This document shows positions 52,901-63,312 of a DNA stretch of 64,000 nucleotides, piece after piece. Position 1 is the stretch's first letter. Every line of letters starts with the position of its first letter. The notes under the pieces are model-generated. The model ran no database searches, was not told the origin of the DNA, and saw nothing but the letters and a program-made list of their open reading frames with translations. Source of the stretch: Xanthostigma xanthostigma. Its lineage: Eukaryota > Arthropoda > Insecta > Raphidioptera > Raphidiidae. Where the stretch lies: assembly GCA_963575645.1 (NCBI GenBank), contig OY754465.1:44232401-44296400 (forward strand), read 5' to 3'. A program made the translations under genes and the position numbers.

Positions 52901-54923
52901 ATGGGAAACTGTTATCAAATTATTGCATTGTCATCGGTCCTTGATACGTATGCAAAGTTTCAAATTAATCAGACTTCGGGAAATTGGTGAAAATTATGCT
53001 CAAAGATTCCGTTACGGAGTTAGTTACATACATACATACATATTTACAACCCAAACTAATATAAAGCGTTTAAAAATAGAAACAATTTTTATAATTAAGT
53101 AATTCTAGTACCGGACGGAGCTATTGTTGTGTAGAATACCCTGTGCAAAACTGAAAGCAATCGGTTGTATGCAATTGTTTCAATCACCCGCTCCGCTTAG
53201 AAAAACGTAGTTTTGAGAAAAACGCGTTTAAAGTTTTAATTTCAGATTTCTTGCAAAAAAATAAAAATGAATATTTACACTAATCAGCTATGCCTGGTGT
53301 ATAGTAAACCTTCCGTTTCTTCAAAGGCATCGTTTTCTGCTAATTTGTTTGCTCTACTCTGCGAGAGTATAAGGGTAACGTGATAACAATTGAGAGGTAA
53401 GAGCAGGTAAGAGTCTTACCGTAAGACCGTTGCTGCTCTCGACTATATGCTATAGCTTTGTAAATATTTAATATTTCGATTTAAAATTTTTACAGTATTT
53501 TCTCAATATATTATACTTACTAAAAATGTAAAAAAAATAAATTCGTTTTTTCAAAACCCGAACACCAGACTACGTCCTTAATCAATATAAATAAATAAAA
53601 TTGAAGTGTCTATCTTCTGGGCTAATATTCGAAACGGCTGAATCGATTGTGATGGCAGTTCACAGACAGGAGTGATCTAGGATCTAGGCTACATTTTATC
53701 CCAAAAATAACCCTTACGGAGGTGAAAAGGGGGGTGGAGGGTGATTGTAGATTATAGACGATCAACATCTGAGGTTATCAGCGTCTATAAGGGAGTGGAA
53801 ACCTTCATAAAGAATAGGTACACTGTTTCTCTGAAACTGCTTAAACTAAAAATGTGAGACTCGGGAAAATACTCTTCTTAGAAAATTTTATCTCGAAAAT
53901 AACCCTTAAAGGAGTTCAAAGGGGAATGAAAACCTTCATGATGAATACTTTGTATCACTGAAACTGCCTAAGCCAAAAACGATGAGACTCGAGAAAAAAA
54001 TACTGTTCTTACAAAATAATACATACAAATTCGACGACCTTTTGAGCACACTACCCAAACGGAATGGCTGTGTGAATTAAGATGAAGGAAGGTTTTGGTA
54101 GAGGATCATAAAATAAGCTTTACCAGTGTTTCGCTAGTGGCCAACGTTTCGAAAAATTTATTTTCATCTTCAGGGCCTCAAGCTGGTCAAGTAGTGGTAA
54201 ATTGTTCTAACAGTATACATGATCATAATTATTTTAATATAATTTTAAACATATCTTATTATAAAAAAAAATTAATTAAAAATTTATTCAATTTTTATAA
54301 AATTGTCACGCGGTGAAAAAATTAAAATATTTATTTGAGAATTTAATTTAAGCAAAGAGAATTTTCTGTGTGCTTTTATTCGATACTGATCAACCAAAAC
54401 CTTCCTTCATCTTAATATTCTATTGGATCAACACTACTTTAACTGAAGGCTGTGTGAATGTTATATAAAAGAATTTAACTGGGTATAATATTTCCTTTAC
54501 ACCACGTGGACAAAGTCGCGGGCAAACCTCTAGTGACTAGTCTATTAGTTAGGTGAGCTCAATTCAAAGCAAAATATAATTGAATATAGAGTTTGCATGG
54601 CATCACGGACACCCCACCGGTCTAAGAGTTAAGTATGTCCGAGTATCGAACTTCCATAATACTGGTAAAGCGAAGCGAAAACTAAAATGTTTGCACGCAT
54701 CAAAAAAAATTCTTTAATAATCCTTAAAGTCAGCTAGAAAATATTATCTATACCGAAAGTGTTAATGTCTGTCTAATAATAAATATTATTTTTATTTGCA
54801 GGCACAGTAAAACCATTTCGACTGATTTACCACACTGATAATGTTGAAGCTCCAGCGGACTTCAACAATCGTGGCTTTTGCTTGAACTATGTCCAACAAC
54901 CGTGCACCAATACGGTTACGTAG
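46906..54923 (+). CDS. Secreted CUB-domain protein, function unknown
   Basis: Eight exons join in phase: 46906-47140, 47916-48068, 48177-48312, 48457-48584, 48734-48859, 49651-49821, 51202-51408, 54802-54923 (stop TAG), giving 425 residues. The first ATG in frame after upstream stops is at 46906 and starts a signal peptide (MKSKQLLVIIYFTIVSVAC). A basic linker follows, then a six-cysteine motif (about 92-128; PC, GTC, EC, GPC, GVCC). Residues about 133-242 form a CUB-like domain (CGGQTMENGTYFVN, YPKMFDGTGSCQLTI, CNYDQFIVSGG, CG). Residues about 245-420 look like a second, diverged CUB-like unit with paired cysteines. No protease domain or transmembrane segment is present. Many insects carry such secreted CUB proteins without assigned function. 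The last intron (3.4 kb) contains several transposons. A poly(A) signal lies at 55093-55098. Confidence 0.85.
48860..49650. other. Intron of the CUB gene, unassigned
   Basis: A locally GC-richer patch at about 49010-49170 (GTCGAGACCGCGAAATCGC, GTGAGCTCGGCG) has no visible ends or frame. It could be old repeat sequence. No exon signal recognised. Confidence 0.45.
50060..50420. repeat. Dispersed repeat, relative of 28050-28400
   Basis: Same block order as the copy upstream of DLEC1. Immediately preceded by a fragment of the CAATGGGCGTTTC MITE family (49925-50010), as in the other neighbourhoods of that family. Confidence 0.6.
51457..51906. mobile_element. GC-rich hAT-type MITE
   Basis: Inverted ends TAGATATGAGCG are flanked by CTTCCCAC on both sides (51449-51456 and 51907-51914), an exact 8-bp duplication. 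Terminal thirds are GGCGGCGGC-rich, unlike the AT-rich host intron, and the middle is AT-rich. Non-coding. Confidence 0.87.
52336..52565. repeat. Long palindrome in last CUB-gene intron
   Basis: Arms of about 100 nt (AAATAAAATATAGTTTAAAA, CACGCTTTATATCGCACTAA, AAAATAAGCTTAAAAAGCG) are exact or near-exact complements with a loop of about 30 nt at 52440-52470 (GGGGCGC...GCGCCC). Confidence 0.85.
52578..53000 (+). repeat. Three copies of a ~118-bp unit
   Basis: AGGATCTATAAAAGAATTTA starts copies at 52579, 52697 and 52856. The first two are adjacent and almost identical. The third is separated by 40 nt that extends the unit with AGACTTCGGGAAATTGGTGA, which also follows copy three. Confidence 0.9.
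53582..54533 (+). mobile_element. Helitron-like element, interrupted by a MITE
   Basis: Starts TCAATATAAATAAATAAAAT after A and ends GTCGCGGGCAAACCTCTAG before T. The 5' part (TAAATAAAATTGAAGTGTCT) matches the Helitron at 55104. GAAACGGCTGAATCGATTG is the usual sub-5' word. Repeated AAAATAACCCTTA blocks lie inside. Confidence 0.68.
54076..54416. mobile_element. MITE with ATTAAGATGAAGGAAGGTTT ends, nested in a Helitron
   Basis: ATTAAGATGAAGGAAGGTTT pairs with its complement at the right end. The interior word AAGCTTTACCAGTGTTTCGC and following TCATCTTCAGGG recur inverted at 15420-15480, so a relative lies in a DLEC1 intron. A direct repeat GGCTGTGTGAAT flanks at 54066 and 54448. Confidence 0.7.
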
Positions 54924-55103
54924 TATTACTCAAATATTTAATTATAATTTATTGGACGTATTGATTGCCCACCTGTTTGATTAGTTTTCCATCAAGTCAC
55001 CCTGTGACCTTGGTCATGTTTGCAGATGTTATATTACTTCATTATTTTGTCGGTTATTTATTATTAAGCGAGATGAATTGTAAAATAATGTTAATAAATA
55101 CTA

Positions 55104-55452
55104 TCTATACAGATAAATAAAATTGAAGTGTCTGTTTGTAATGTCAAAATAATAGCTTTTTACTAAATGCATATGAAAGGTAAATATCACAGAACTTTAC
55201 TGTTCTGTGGTAAGTATATAGGTACGTACTTATAACAGAAAAACTATTTTTAAAGTTTTTGTCTGTCTGTCTGTTTGTTCCGGCTAATCTCCGAAACGAC
55301 TGGACCGATTTTGACGGGACTTTCACTGGCGGATAGCTAATTATGTTATAAGGAGTAATTTAGGGAATTCTTTTCGTAAACTCTGCGAACTGAATAAACA
55401 TTTTGTCGTGTTTCATTTCAATCGCGGATGGAGCCGCGGGGGGCAGAGCTAG
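55104..55452 (+). mobile_element. Non-autonomous Helitron
   Basis: Starts TCTATACAGATAAATAAAAT after A (55103) and ends GGGGGCAGAGCTAG before T (55453). Contains CTCCGAAACGACTGGACCGA and GGAGCCGCGGG near the 3' end. It begins a few bases after the CUB gene poly(A) signal, so it lies in or next to its 3' UTR. Confidence 0.78.
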
Positions 55453-55763
55453 TTTTCAATAAGTTTCAAGTTAAATTCCAAAATTAACTTCAATTTGGTT
55501 AATTGAGATTTAATGCATCTGAGAGATATCTATATAAGAATAAGAAAAAACACGAGTGCATGTAGCCTTTACGCGCTATTGAAGTAAAACTTCTTTTAAA
55601 GTGTTTTCACCACTCTCACTTTTTGGGAAATATTCACTGACAAATTAAATCACTCATAAATTAAATTACGTTGACTATATGCTTATTGATTTCCGTCCGT
55701 TCAATGCTTTTAAACAGCGCAACTTCTGTCCGAATACTTCCGACCTAAAAAACATCTGAGTTA

Positions 55764-56235
55764 AGAGCGCTGCACACGAGGCTAGAAACGCTGCCAGGAG
55801 TTCTGCTAGCCGATAGGCTGGGTACGAAGCTGGAAATGACGTCACTGCGGGTTGGCCTGCTAGCTTACAACTAGATTTTAAAATTAGAACTGGGGCTATT
55901 TTCCCTGCTAGATCTGCTGCCAGGTATGAGCAAAAACCAATCAGGAAACAGTATCTTGTCACTTGGGCACTTGAACAAACGTTCACAAACCAACATGGCA
56001 TCATTCTGCTCAGAGTCAGACAACAGATACGTTTTTCTCCGTGTTTATATTCGAACTGTCGCAGTGACAGTTCGAATATAAACACGGAGCACCAGATCTA
56101 TCCACAAAACAAGCTTGAACAATAGTCTCGTGTGAAGCGAGCACTTAACAGCAATCAAGAAAAAAAGCTCTAGAAAACTAGTAGGCAAATCTAGCAACGA
56201 ATCTAGCAGTGTTTCTAGCCTCGTGTGCAGCGGCC
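55764..56235. mobile_element. PIF/Harbinger-type MITE
   Basis: Ends AGAGCGCTGCACACGAGGCT / inverted AGGCCGCTGCACACGAGGCT are flanked by TTA on both sides (55761-55763 and 56236-56238). A second internal repeat CTAGAAACGCTGC pairs with GCAGTGTTTCTAG. The interior contains an exact hairpin (56040-56086). The 136-codon minus-strand frame here is not a gene. Confidence 0.82.
56040..56086. repeat. Exact short palindrome inside Harbinger MITE
   Basis: CGTGTTTATATTCGAACTGT and ACAGTTCGAATATAAACACG are exact complements around a CGCAGTG core, forming a 47-nt hairpin. Confidence 0.9.
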
Positions 56236-56395
56236 TTTACTCTCAAGTATAGCGCCTAAAGAAGTTTTACTTCAAAAATCGGTCAAGTGCAAGCTATACC
56301 TATACCAATGTCGCGCCGTAACTAGGGCTAGACAATCGGCGTCTGCGCCAGGGTCGCAATCATCAATGCGATTATGATTGTTTTATTTGAATATA

Positions 56396-56510
56396 TCAAC
56401 CAACAAAATTTTGAGGGCGTGAAATCAGAATATTCCCATGAGCGTCGATGATTCCACCTTCGGCACCGATACCTACTTGCACATATGTGTTCCATTCCAT
56501 CAGCCCCCCA
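56396..56510 (-). other. Exon-like open frame of unknown origin
   Basis: The minus strand reads WGLMEWNTYVQVGIGAEGG, then IIDAHGNILISRPQNFVG and TGA. Base composition is less AT-rich than the surroundings and residue use looks like real protein. CACAAG directly upstream could be an acceptor, though its pyrimidine tract is weak. It could be an alternative last exon of the stomatin-like gene upstream on the same strand, a gene relic, or chance. I do not recognise the protein. Confidence 0.35.
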
Positions 56511-58325
56511 CTTGTGTTTTCTAATATATTTTTTTTTTGTTCAACTCTTCCTTCTGAAGATTCGCCGAACATTAAATATTGACACTAATGAAGAGACACT
56601 TAATATTAAACATTGTATTAATTTATTTTATAATTAAAATACACACACTTTATAAAATGTACAACAGTTGCAATATATAAATGTTATAAAATGCAGACGA
56701 AAACTGATTTAACATCAGAAAGATATTGTTTTAAACATTCAATAAGTATCTTCAAATTAAACGGCCTGTGGCTATTTATTTAAATATTAAATGTGAAAAC
56801 TGTGATGGTTTCATGTAGACCGCACTTTCAGTAATAATATAGCCTCTGAATTAATCTAAATACAAAATTCCAAAATCTTTGCAAAAAGTCCTACTCAGAC
56901 ACATTTTGTTTTTGAAATAGTCACTGACATAGACTCGTTAAAAAAATCTGCTTTGTTCTCTGATTTCTTTTTAGTTCTATTAATATGAAAATTACTAAAA
57001 CATTAAATAATTTCTTATTTTTGGCGTCATTTTTCTATAATAAATTTTATAACGATGAGATAACAAGAAATCAAGAATCGATAAAAAATATCGAAAAAAC
57101 AGACTACAATGATATCTTAAATATCGACGCATTGGATTAAAATTTTGACACCGTGGTTAATGAAACGCTTTAACCTATTTGGTACTGTATGTATGCCTAT
57201 AAAATTTTAAATTGAACAGTTAAGATTGTACGCAATAGTCTATGATTTCCATGTTTTTCGAACACTGTGTACAAATAAAGTTGTTATTTTTTAGAGACAA
57301 GAGAGAAAGTAAGTGAAAGGTGTCCACTGTTATGTATAAAAGGTCACATGTAGTATTAATTAGCCTCTCTTATCCCTAGCGTCCTAAAAGTTTAATATAT
57401 TTGACCTAATTACAAGGCTTTAATAATTCCTTAATTAAATACATAGAAAAAATAATATTAGTTTCGTGTTTTGTGTTGCAGATATAATCTGAAATGTTAA
57501 TAAAACAGTGACCATCAATCTGTGGTATAATATTAAGTCATGTTGACTATAATTATAACTGACTGATTCAAGCATCGACTGCATGACGATCTAATTTTTG
57601 CATGTGATACCATATTATGTAACCATTCAAACGAATAGCAAATATCATAGTATTTAATACTAGCCGTTATCCGCGTCACCGCACGCGTTAACAGACATTA
57701 TTTCTTTTATAAAACGTCAAATAATTTTGAAATTAGAATGGTCATGTCGCCTAATTGGCTGGAACTTTGCGCATTGTAATAGTCCATAGAAACAAACATG
57801 GCCAATGGCTATGCCGGCCCTGCGTTCTAGTTATGAAATTTCAACCAGAAATGTGACATACACACTGCATTTTGTGGGACAAAAATTGTCGACTGACAAA
57901 ACAGAATCTCGGAGTTCATTCTGAACTGTGACATAATATTATGATAATGCGTTGTAAGAAAATCGTTTTTAAAATATTCTACGTAAACTGACGTGGCTCA
58001 ATGCATGACGTCAGACACGATGCATATTTTTAGAACAGTGTATAATTAATTTCAATTGACAAAACAACCATTATGTGCCTTCTTTGTAATTTGTCGTACA
58101 GTAATTTTCCAGTATGTGTACAGTTTATTGATTTTGGATTTTCCTTAAATACCTAACGTTTCAATTGTTGATTCTATAGGAACATATTTAACACGACAAT
58201 TTTATTGATTAACGTTCGGCGGAGAAATTAACTATGTTTCAAACAAACGAATTTTTACTAAAACACATTTATACCAATACAGTCGAACCTGGATAAGCGA
58301 AGGACCGTGATCTCTTTGTCGCTTA

Positions 58326-59373
58326 AGGCCCCCATACACCGCGTTCTTTTATGGCAGTTTTAACCGCACGGGTAAAACTGTACGGTTAATTTAAACACGA
58401 ACAACGGCCATATCCACACAGAGGCGTAGTTTCGTTCAGTTTTTCTGAAGTCGTGGCATCATTAATACGATCTGCTTTGATGGATCCTACGACAACGTTA
58501 GCAGTTGCAGCCGCAGTGGCTATAAAATTAAAATTTTCAAAAGGAAAACGTTCAAAATGGACTAAAGAATGGTTACTTAAACGCAGGCAATTTTCACACG
58601 TAAATCTTCTAAATGAATTACGACTAGAACCAGGAGATTGCTTTAATTTTCGATACAATTGTATGAATTGAACGAGCTGAAACTTAAACCTGGGGATTGG
58701 TTCAATTACCTGAGAATGGACGAACATACTTATTTTGAGTTATTATTAACTGTTAGAATGCTATGCGGCGCAAAAGCGCTGCGATCGTTTGTATCGAAAA
58801 TTGCGGCGCAGCGCAAAAGCGCTGCGAGTATCAGTTTCAGTGTGTTGAGAGCTATTTTTTTTAGATTTTTTATTTTCTAAAAGAAATAAAATACAATAAT
58901 ATTGATATTATTTTATGTTTAATAAACATTAATAAACAATATAATGCAAAAATAATTAATAAAATTGATTGATATTTGTCTAAATTAGAGTGTTTTATTT
59001 GACACCATTATTTTTTCCTCTAAATTAATCAATATGTTTATAGCAATTTTCATTTATTTTTGTCAAAATTGCTTAGCACTAAAACGGTTAAAATATAAAT
59101 CAATACTCAAACTAATTACAATCATTTAATTAATATGACTTATTTGCTGTACGTCGCACCACTGAATAAACACGTCGATTCTTATCGGAAAGCGCCACAC
59201 ATTATGATTTAAAACGACAACCAGCAAACACGTCGTGTTTAAAATCAAGATTCGGCAGATAAAAAAACTGCCGTGTTTCATCGACAGTTTTTGCCCATAC
59301 ACTTCGGTTTTGACCGACGTGTTTTATCGTGACGATGAAAACTGCCAAAAAAGAACGAGGTGTATGGGGGCCT
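58326..59373 (+). mobile_element. PIF/Harbinger deletion derivative nested in Tigger element
   Basis: Ends AGGCCCCCATACACC are inverted and flanked by TTA on both sides (58323-58325 and 59374-59376). GCGTTCTTTTATGGCAGTTT extends the left TIR and matches the right end with few changes. It keeps the start of a transposase gene (58453-58880). Confidence 0.87.
58453..58880 (+). pseudogene. Harbinger transposase N-terminal relic
   Basis: Two overlapping frames. The first has KRSKWTKEWLLKRRQFSHVN, LLNELRLEPGD; the second ELNELKLKPGDWFNYLRMDE and HTYFELL. This is the region before the DDE domain in PIF/Harbinger transposases (W-x-x-x-W, L-x-x-EL, F-x-N-x-L-R-M). The motif LNEL-L-PGD occurs twice, so part is duplicated, and a frameshift separates the halves. 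Later sequence has AAGCGCTGCG repeats and no catalytic residues. Confidence 0.75.
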
Positions 59374-60267
59374 TTATGACGGTTTTTCATTAGCCTGAGT
59401 TTCTAACTTATAGAGGTACAGGAGTGTCCTTTCTCACTTATAGAGGTCTATAAAAATACAGCAAATATGTAATGATTAACATGTACTATGTATTAATCGA
59501 CATAGATGATAATTCGACATAGAAGCTAAAAAATGAAAACAAAAAAACAATGTTAGTTCAGCTATTTATGATTCATTCTTAAATTTCGTGGAACTATTAA
59601 TACGCTCGACTATCGCTTATAGAGGTCGAGGCAAGTAGTAGTCTCAGTTATAGGTAGATGTCCATGAGTGAAAAATGTCTTTCTCTTATAGAGGTTTCTA
59701 TTTCTCACTTATAGAGGTTTTAGAGGGTTGCAAAGACGGTACCTGGTAATTACGCTCACTTAGAGAGTTTTCTCGCTTACCCAGTGCTCACTCACTCAGG
59801 TTAAACTGTATATTATATTAATTATGTTATGTAAGCTTTATACTTGCATAGACGGACTTAGTAGGCCGCCGCAAAAACGTCATATTTGCTCGTAATGTCA
59901 GCTCACAGAGTAACCCCTTAGCGAAATCCACAAGACGCGCCTAAAAAGTTTCACTTCAAATGTGGTTCTATACTACAGTTTTACTTCAAAAGAGTTTTAT
60001 ATGAATGCCAGTCTTCTCTATGTTAATCCCACCATGGATAACTTTGTGTACAGTTTAAATAACGAGATGTAACAAAATTAACAAAACTCTACTCTTTACC
60101 TGTCTTTTATCACGCCAAAATGAAACATATTTAGGTGAAAAAAGTTTTATTGGTACCTACCAATATATTGTGGGTTGGTAATAGTGTTGTCAATAACCCT
60201 TGGAATATACTACATACCTACTTATAGAAGCCCATTCCTATCGCTTTACTATTGTAGTTCATTTTAT

Positions 60268-60651
60268 CAGTGCCGGATTATACCAAGTGCCATACGCTAA
60301 AACAGGCTTACCGTCCACTTAAGGCTAGCGTTTTCCCGACTTTCAAATAATTCCATCATTCCGCATATATTTGCTTTAGTAGCCCGCAAATACACCAGGT
60401 TAAAACTAGGTTCTCATTTATCTTACCAAGACTCATGTTCGAGGGAAAACGTTGCCTCCGCGCCCCTGATAACGTACTGTGTATATTAATATTATATCAG
60501 TTAGTAATATCTGATTCCGATTGGAGGTTCGAGACAGACCGTCATTTCGTTAGTTAGAAATCATTTTATTTTTTTGCGACCGTCCCTGTCGCCTCTCTGA
60601 CGAGTGCCGCCCTACGCTTCAGCGTAGTTAGCGTGTAGGTTAATCCGGCAC
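60268..60651. mobile_element. hAT-type MITE with CAGTGCCGGATTA ends
   Basis: CAGTGCCGGATTA at the left pairs with TAATCCGGCAC at the right. TTCATTTTAT occurs on both sides (60258-60267 and 60652-60661), which contains the 8-bp duplication; its exact limits are ambiguous by a base or two. Non-coding. Confidence 0.82.
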
Positions 60652-61766
60652 TTCATTTTATATAATGGGTAGCGCGAGTACCGTCTCGTCCAGCACAAAT
60701 AACCCAAGTTTTGCACTCATTTTAGTGATTATTTAAAATATGTAAATAGATCGCAAAATTTCTTTATAATAACGCAGAATATAGATTTCAAATATGATTT
60801 TTTTATAATTGGAATAAGCAAAAATTAACTGGTTAATTAAAATGGGAACATTAAAATATCAAAAATTATTTGCATAAATCAAATATCGGTATAAATTGAA
60901 TTCCTTAGGGGCGTTCCGCTATAATATTCCAGGCCACCCAAACTTCAAAGACAACACTAGGTAACGCTGCTCAGTCAAAGTGTACAACCATTTCAAAAGA
61001 ATGGTGATTCGTAGGAAAAAAGTATGAGAACAATTCTTGTAGACAATTGCATGATCTACAACTTTTGTCTGATATTTTTAGATAACAATTAAGTACCGTT
61101 GATGAGAAAAGTACAAAAAAACGATATCTTTAACCTTTGATCTTGAAAAAAATTTTTAGCAGATATAGGATCGGTGGGGACTTTTGATATTTCATTTGTA
61201 ATAGTGTTGTACCAATTTTCAGCACATGAGAATTAAACCTACCACTATTTTCTTGTCTATTTTGACCAAAGTACTTACATATATAAATATACAAATAGAA
61301 ACACTCATTGTTGAAGTTTAAAAAAAAAACATCTCAAGTCGTTAATGATGTTTTTTTTTTTTTAATTTGGTCCCTTCTCACCCTAGTGAGATATGGTGGA
61401 CACCCCCTCTTCGCATGAGATTTACCCTATAATTTTTAATTAGTTATATATATTTGATATGTTCTTGTACCTATTTTGCTTCATACAACTAAATACCAAG
61501 CGTTAATACTGGTGGCTTCTGTGTACTACATATTTTCTGTGAAATATGAGGAGAAAAATTATGCAAAATGTTATTTGTTATACTAATGTATATTCCTTGA
61601 ATTAAATTAATACTTACCTGTTATTACATATACCATATCTTTACATTTATCGTATACTGTATTGTATGATATGATTGTTATCCAAGTTATTGTATAGTAT
61701 GCCTTATGGCAGTAGTGCTAATGACCCTGGTAGTCGAAGCACGCTTTTTTTCCATAAATAAAAAAA

Positions 61767-61826
61767 AGTTGATTTGAGATTTTCATTGACCGGGGAGGTC
61801 AATGAAAATCTCACATCAACTTTCTT
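61767..61826. repeat. Hairpin of about 60 nt
   Basis: AAGTTGATTTGAGATTTTCATTGACC and its near complement meet at a CGGGGAG centre, with one mismatch in the arm. Bounded by no further repeat. Confidence 0.8.
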
Positions 61827-62856
61827 TAAATGAGATTTGGTGACATTTTGCCGGACCCTCTCCCCAATTTTAAGATCACCTAATAAATGAACACGCCCCC
61901 TTAGATGATAAAATTATATCATAATATCCCTCTATTGAGTCACAGTGCAATTTTAGTTTTAAAGACTGGAAAAGTGCTATTTTATAAATATTAATTAAGG
62001 AAAATTAGCTTCCATAAGTATGTATCTTCCAAGGAATTACATCATACACAACGCAGTTATAAAATTAACATATTTTTCAATATTTTGTGATTTATAAAAG
62101 TTTTTAAATATTCTTCGCATATTATTATATTATAATTTATTTTAAACATATGTTTAAAATACGCATAAAATGTGTTCCCAAAAGATTTTTCTAATTAATT
62201 TTCCGATTAGTAATTTAATGTGTAAATTCACGTTTGTTCAAAACATATGCAGGGAAAAAGATTGATAATCCTGAGTTTTTTTAATTAGAGAAATTGATTT
62301 CCTTTTGTTGATCTTTTTCAACATCTTAAACCTATGCTCTTAAATTATATTAATCATTTCAGTTTAAATAATTACTATTTTATACATTTCCGAATCAAAC
62401 AAATAATAATAAAAATCACTCGTGCAAAATTAATTTTAAGTGAAACTGGAATTATTATAAAGTTTTTCCGTAAAAAAATCAGCACGCATGAAATTATATC
62501 TGTCAAAATGTTAACAAAAGGTACCAGGAGGGTGAAAAAATATTTCAAAACGTTACTCAAAAGTTCTTAAATATCAAAGGGTTTTAAAAAATGCGATAAA
62601 TTAGCATTATTTCCTGAACTCAAATTCATTTCAAATTATCTTAATTCATAATATTTTATCTTTAAAACAATTACATTCATAAGAAGGAACATTCGCCATT
62701 TTAAAAAATCGTGATGCTATATCGTAGTTTATAATATTTAAGCTGACGTCTTTTGATATACTTAAATGTTAAATAAAAATACATTCAATTTACAACGATT
62801 AATAACTAATTAATACTAATATTATGTTTAACCATAATATTATCATAAGATTATTT

Positions 62857-63312
62857 CTATGCATTTTTTGCTTTCATAAAATATGTTAACAAGTCAATAG
62901 GTAGCGGAAAAACGATTGTTGAATTCTTTTCAGCGGATATTGTGTTGAGAGTCTGAAAACGATAGAATTGTTGGAAATTACTTTATGACGTTATTTTTCT
63001 AAATCATTCCATCGCCATTTAATTGACTCGACATCAATTACTATTCGCAGTTCGAAAAACACTTTGGAAGTCTTTTAAATTAGAAATTACTGCGTCACAA
63101 TTTTCATAAAACGTGTAAAATAAAAACCAACCTGTAAATAGCGTAGTTGTAAGGCAGCCGGTGAATCCCCTATAACTTCAGATGCTTCACGCAGGGCTCT
63201 AGAAGCTTTCTGTTCTCCTTCGGCAGCTATTACCTTGGCACGAGCTTCACGGGCGGCTTCTGCTTCGGCCGCCATAGCACGCTGCAGTTGAACTGGCAAA
63301 CGGACGTCCTTA
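62857..63312 (-). CDS. Stomatin/MEC-2-like band-7 (SPFH) protein, last two exons
   Basis: Exons 63312-63132 and 62952-62857 (stop TAG) join in phase. They encode [40 protein letters not shown], a helix with [11 protein letters not shown], then [20 protein letters not shown] and [11 protein letters not shown]. This is the end of the SPFH domain and the oligomerising alpha-helix of stomatin/MEC-2 proteins. These sit on the inner face of the plasma membrane, bind cholesterol and tune ion channels such as DEG/ENaC. The donor after the first exon (GTTGGT) is weak, so alternative splicing to other C-termini is possible. The N-terminal hairpin and most of the domain lie right of 63312 or beyond the window. 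Confidence 0.9.

Larger units (their letters stand above)
58280..59808. mobile_element. Tigger-type element carrying a nested Harbinger
   Basis: Ends CAGTCGAACCTGGATAAGCG and the complement of CTCACTCAGGTTAAACTG are next to TA (58278-58279, 59809-59810). Words like CTTATAGAGGT repeat six or more times in the right half (59400-59720), a typical subterminal pattern. Without the insert the element is about 480 bp, so it is non-autonomous. Confidence 0.82.
54924..62856. other. Intergenic region between CUB gene and stomatin-like gene
   Basis: About 8 kb between convergent genes. Contains a Helitron, a Harbinger MITE, a Tigger element with nested Harbinger, a hAT MITE, a small hairpin and an exon-like frame at 56396-56510, each listed separately. 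56560-58270 and 60700-62850 are AT-rich with nothing I can name. Confidence 0.6.

Noticed and set aside
55675..56085. Minus-strand frame of 136 codons
   Set aside because: Lies almost wholly in the Harbinger MITE and its palindrome; no homology pattern.
62334..62570. Plus-strand Lys/Ile-rich frame
   Set aside because: AT-rich composition on both strands explains it; no signal of coding.
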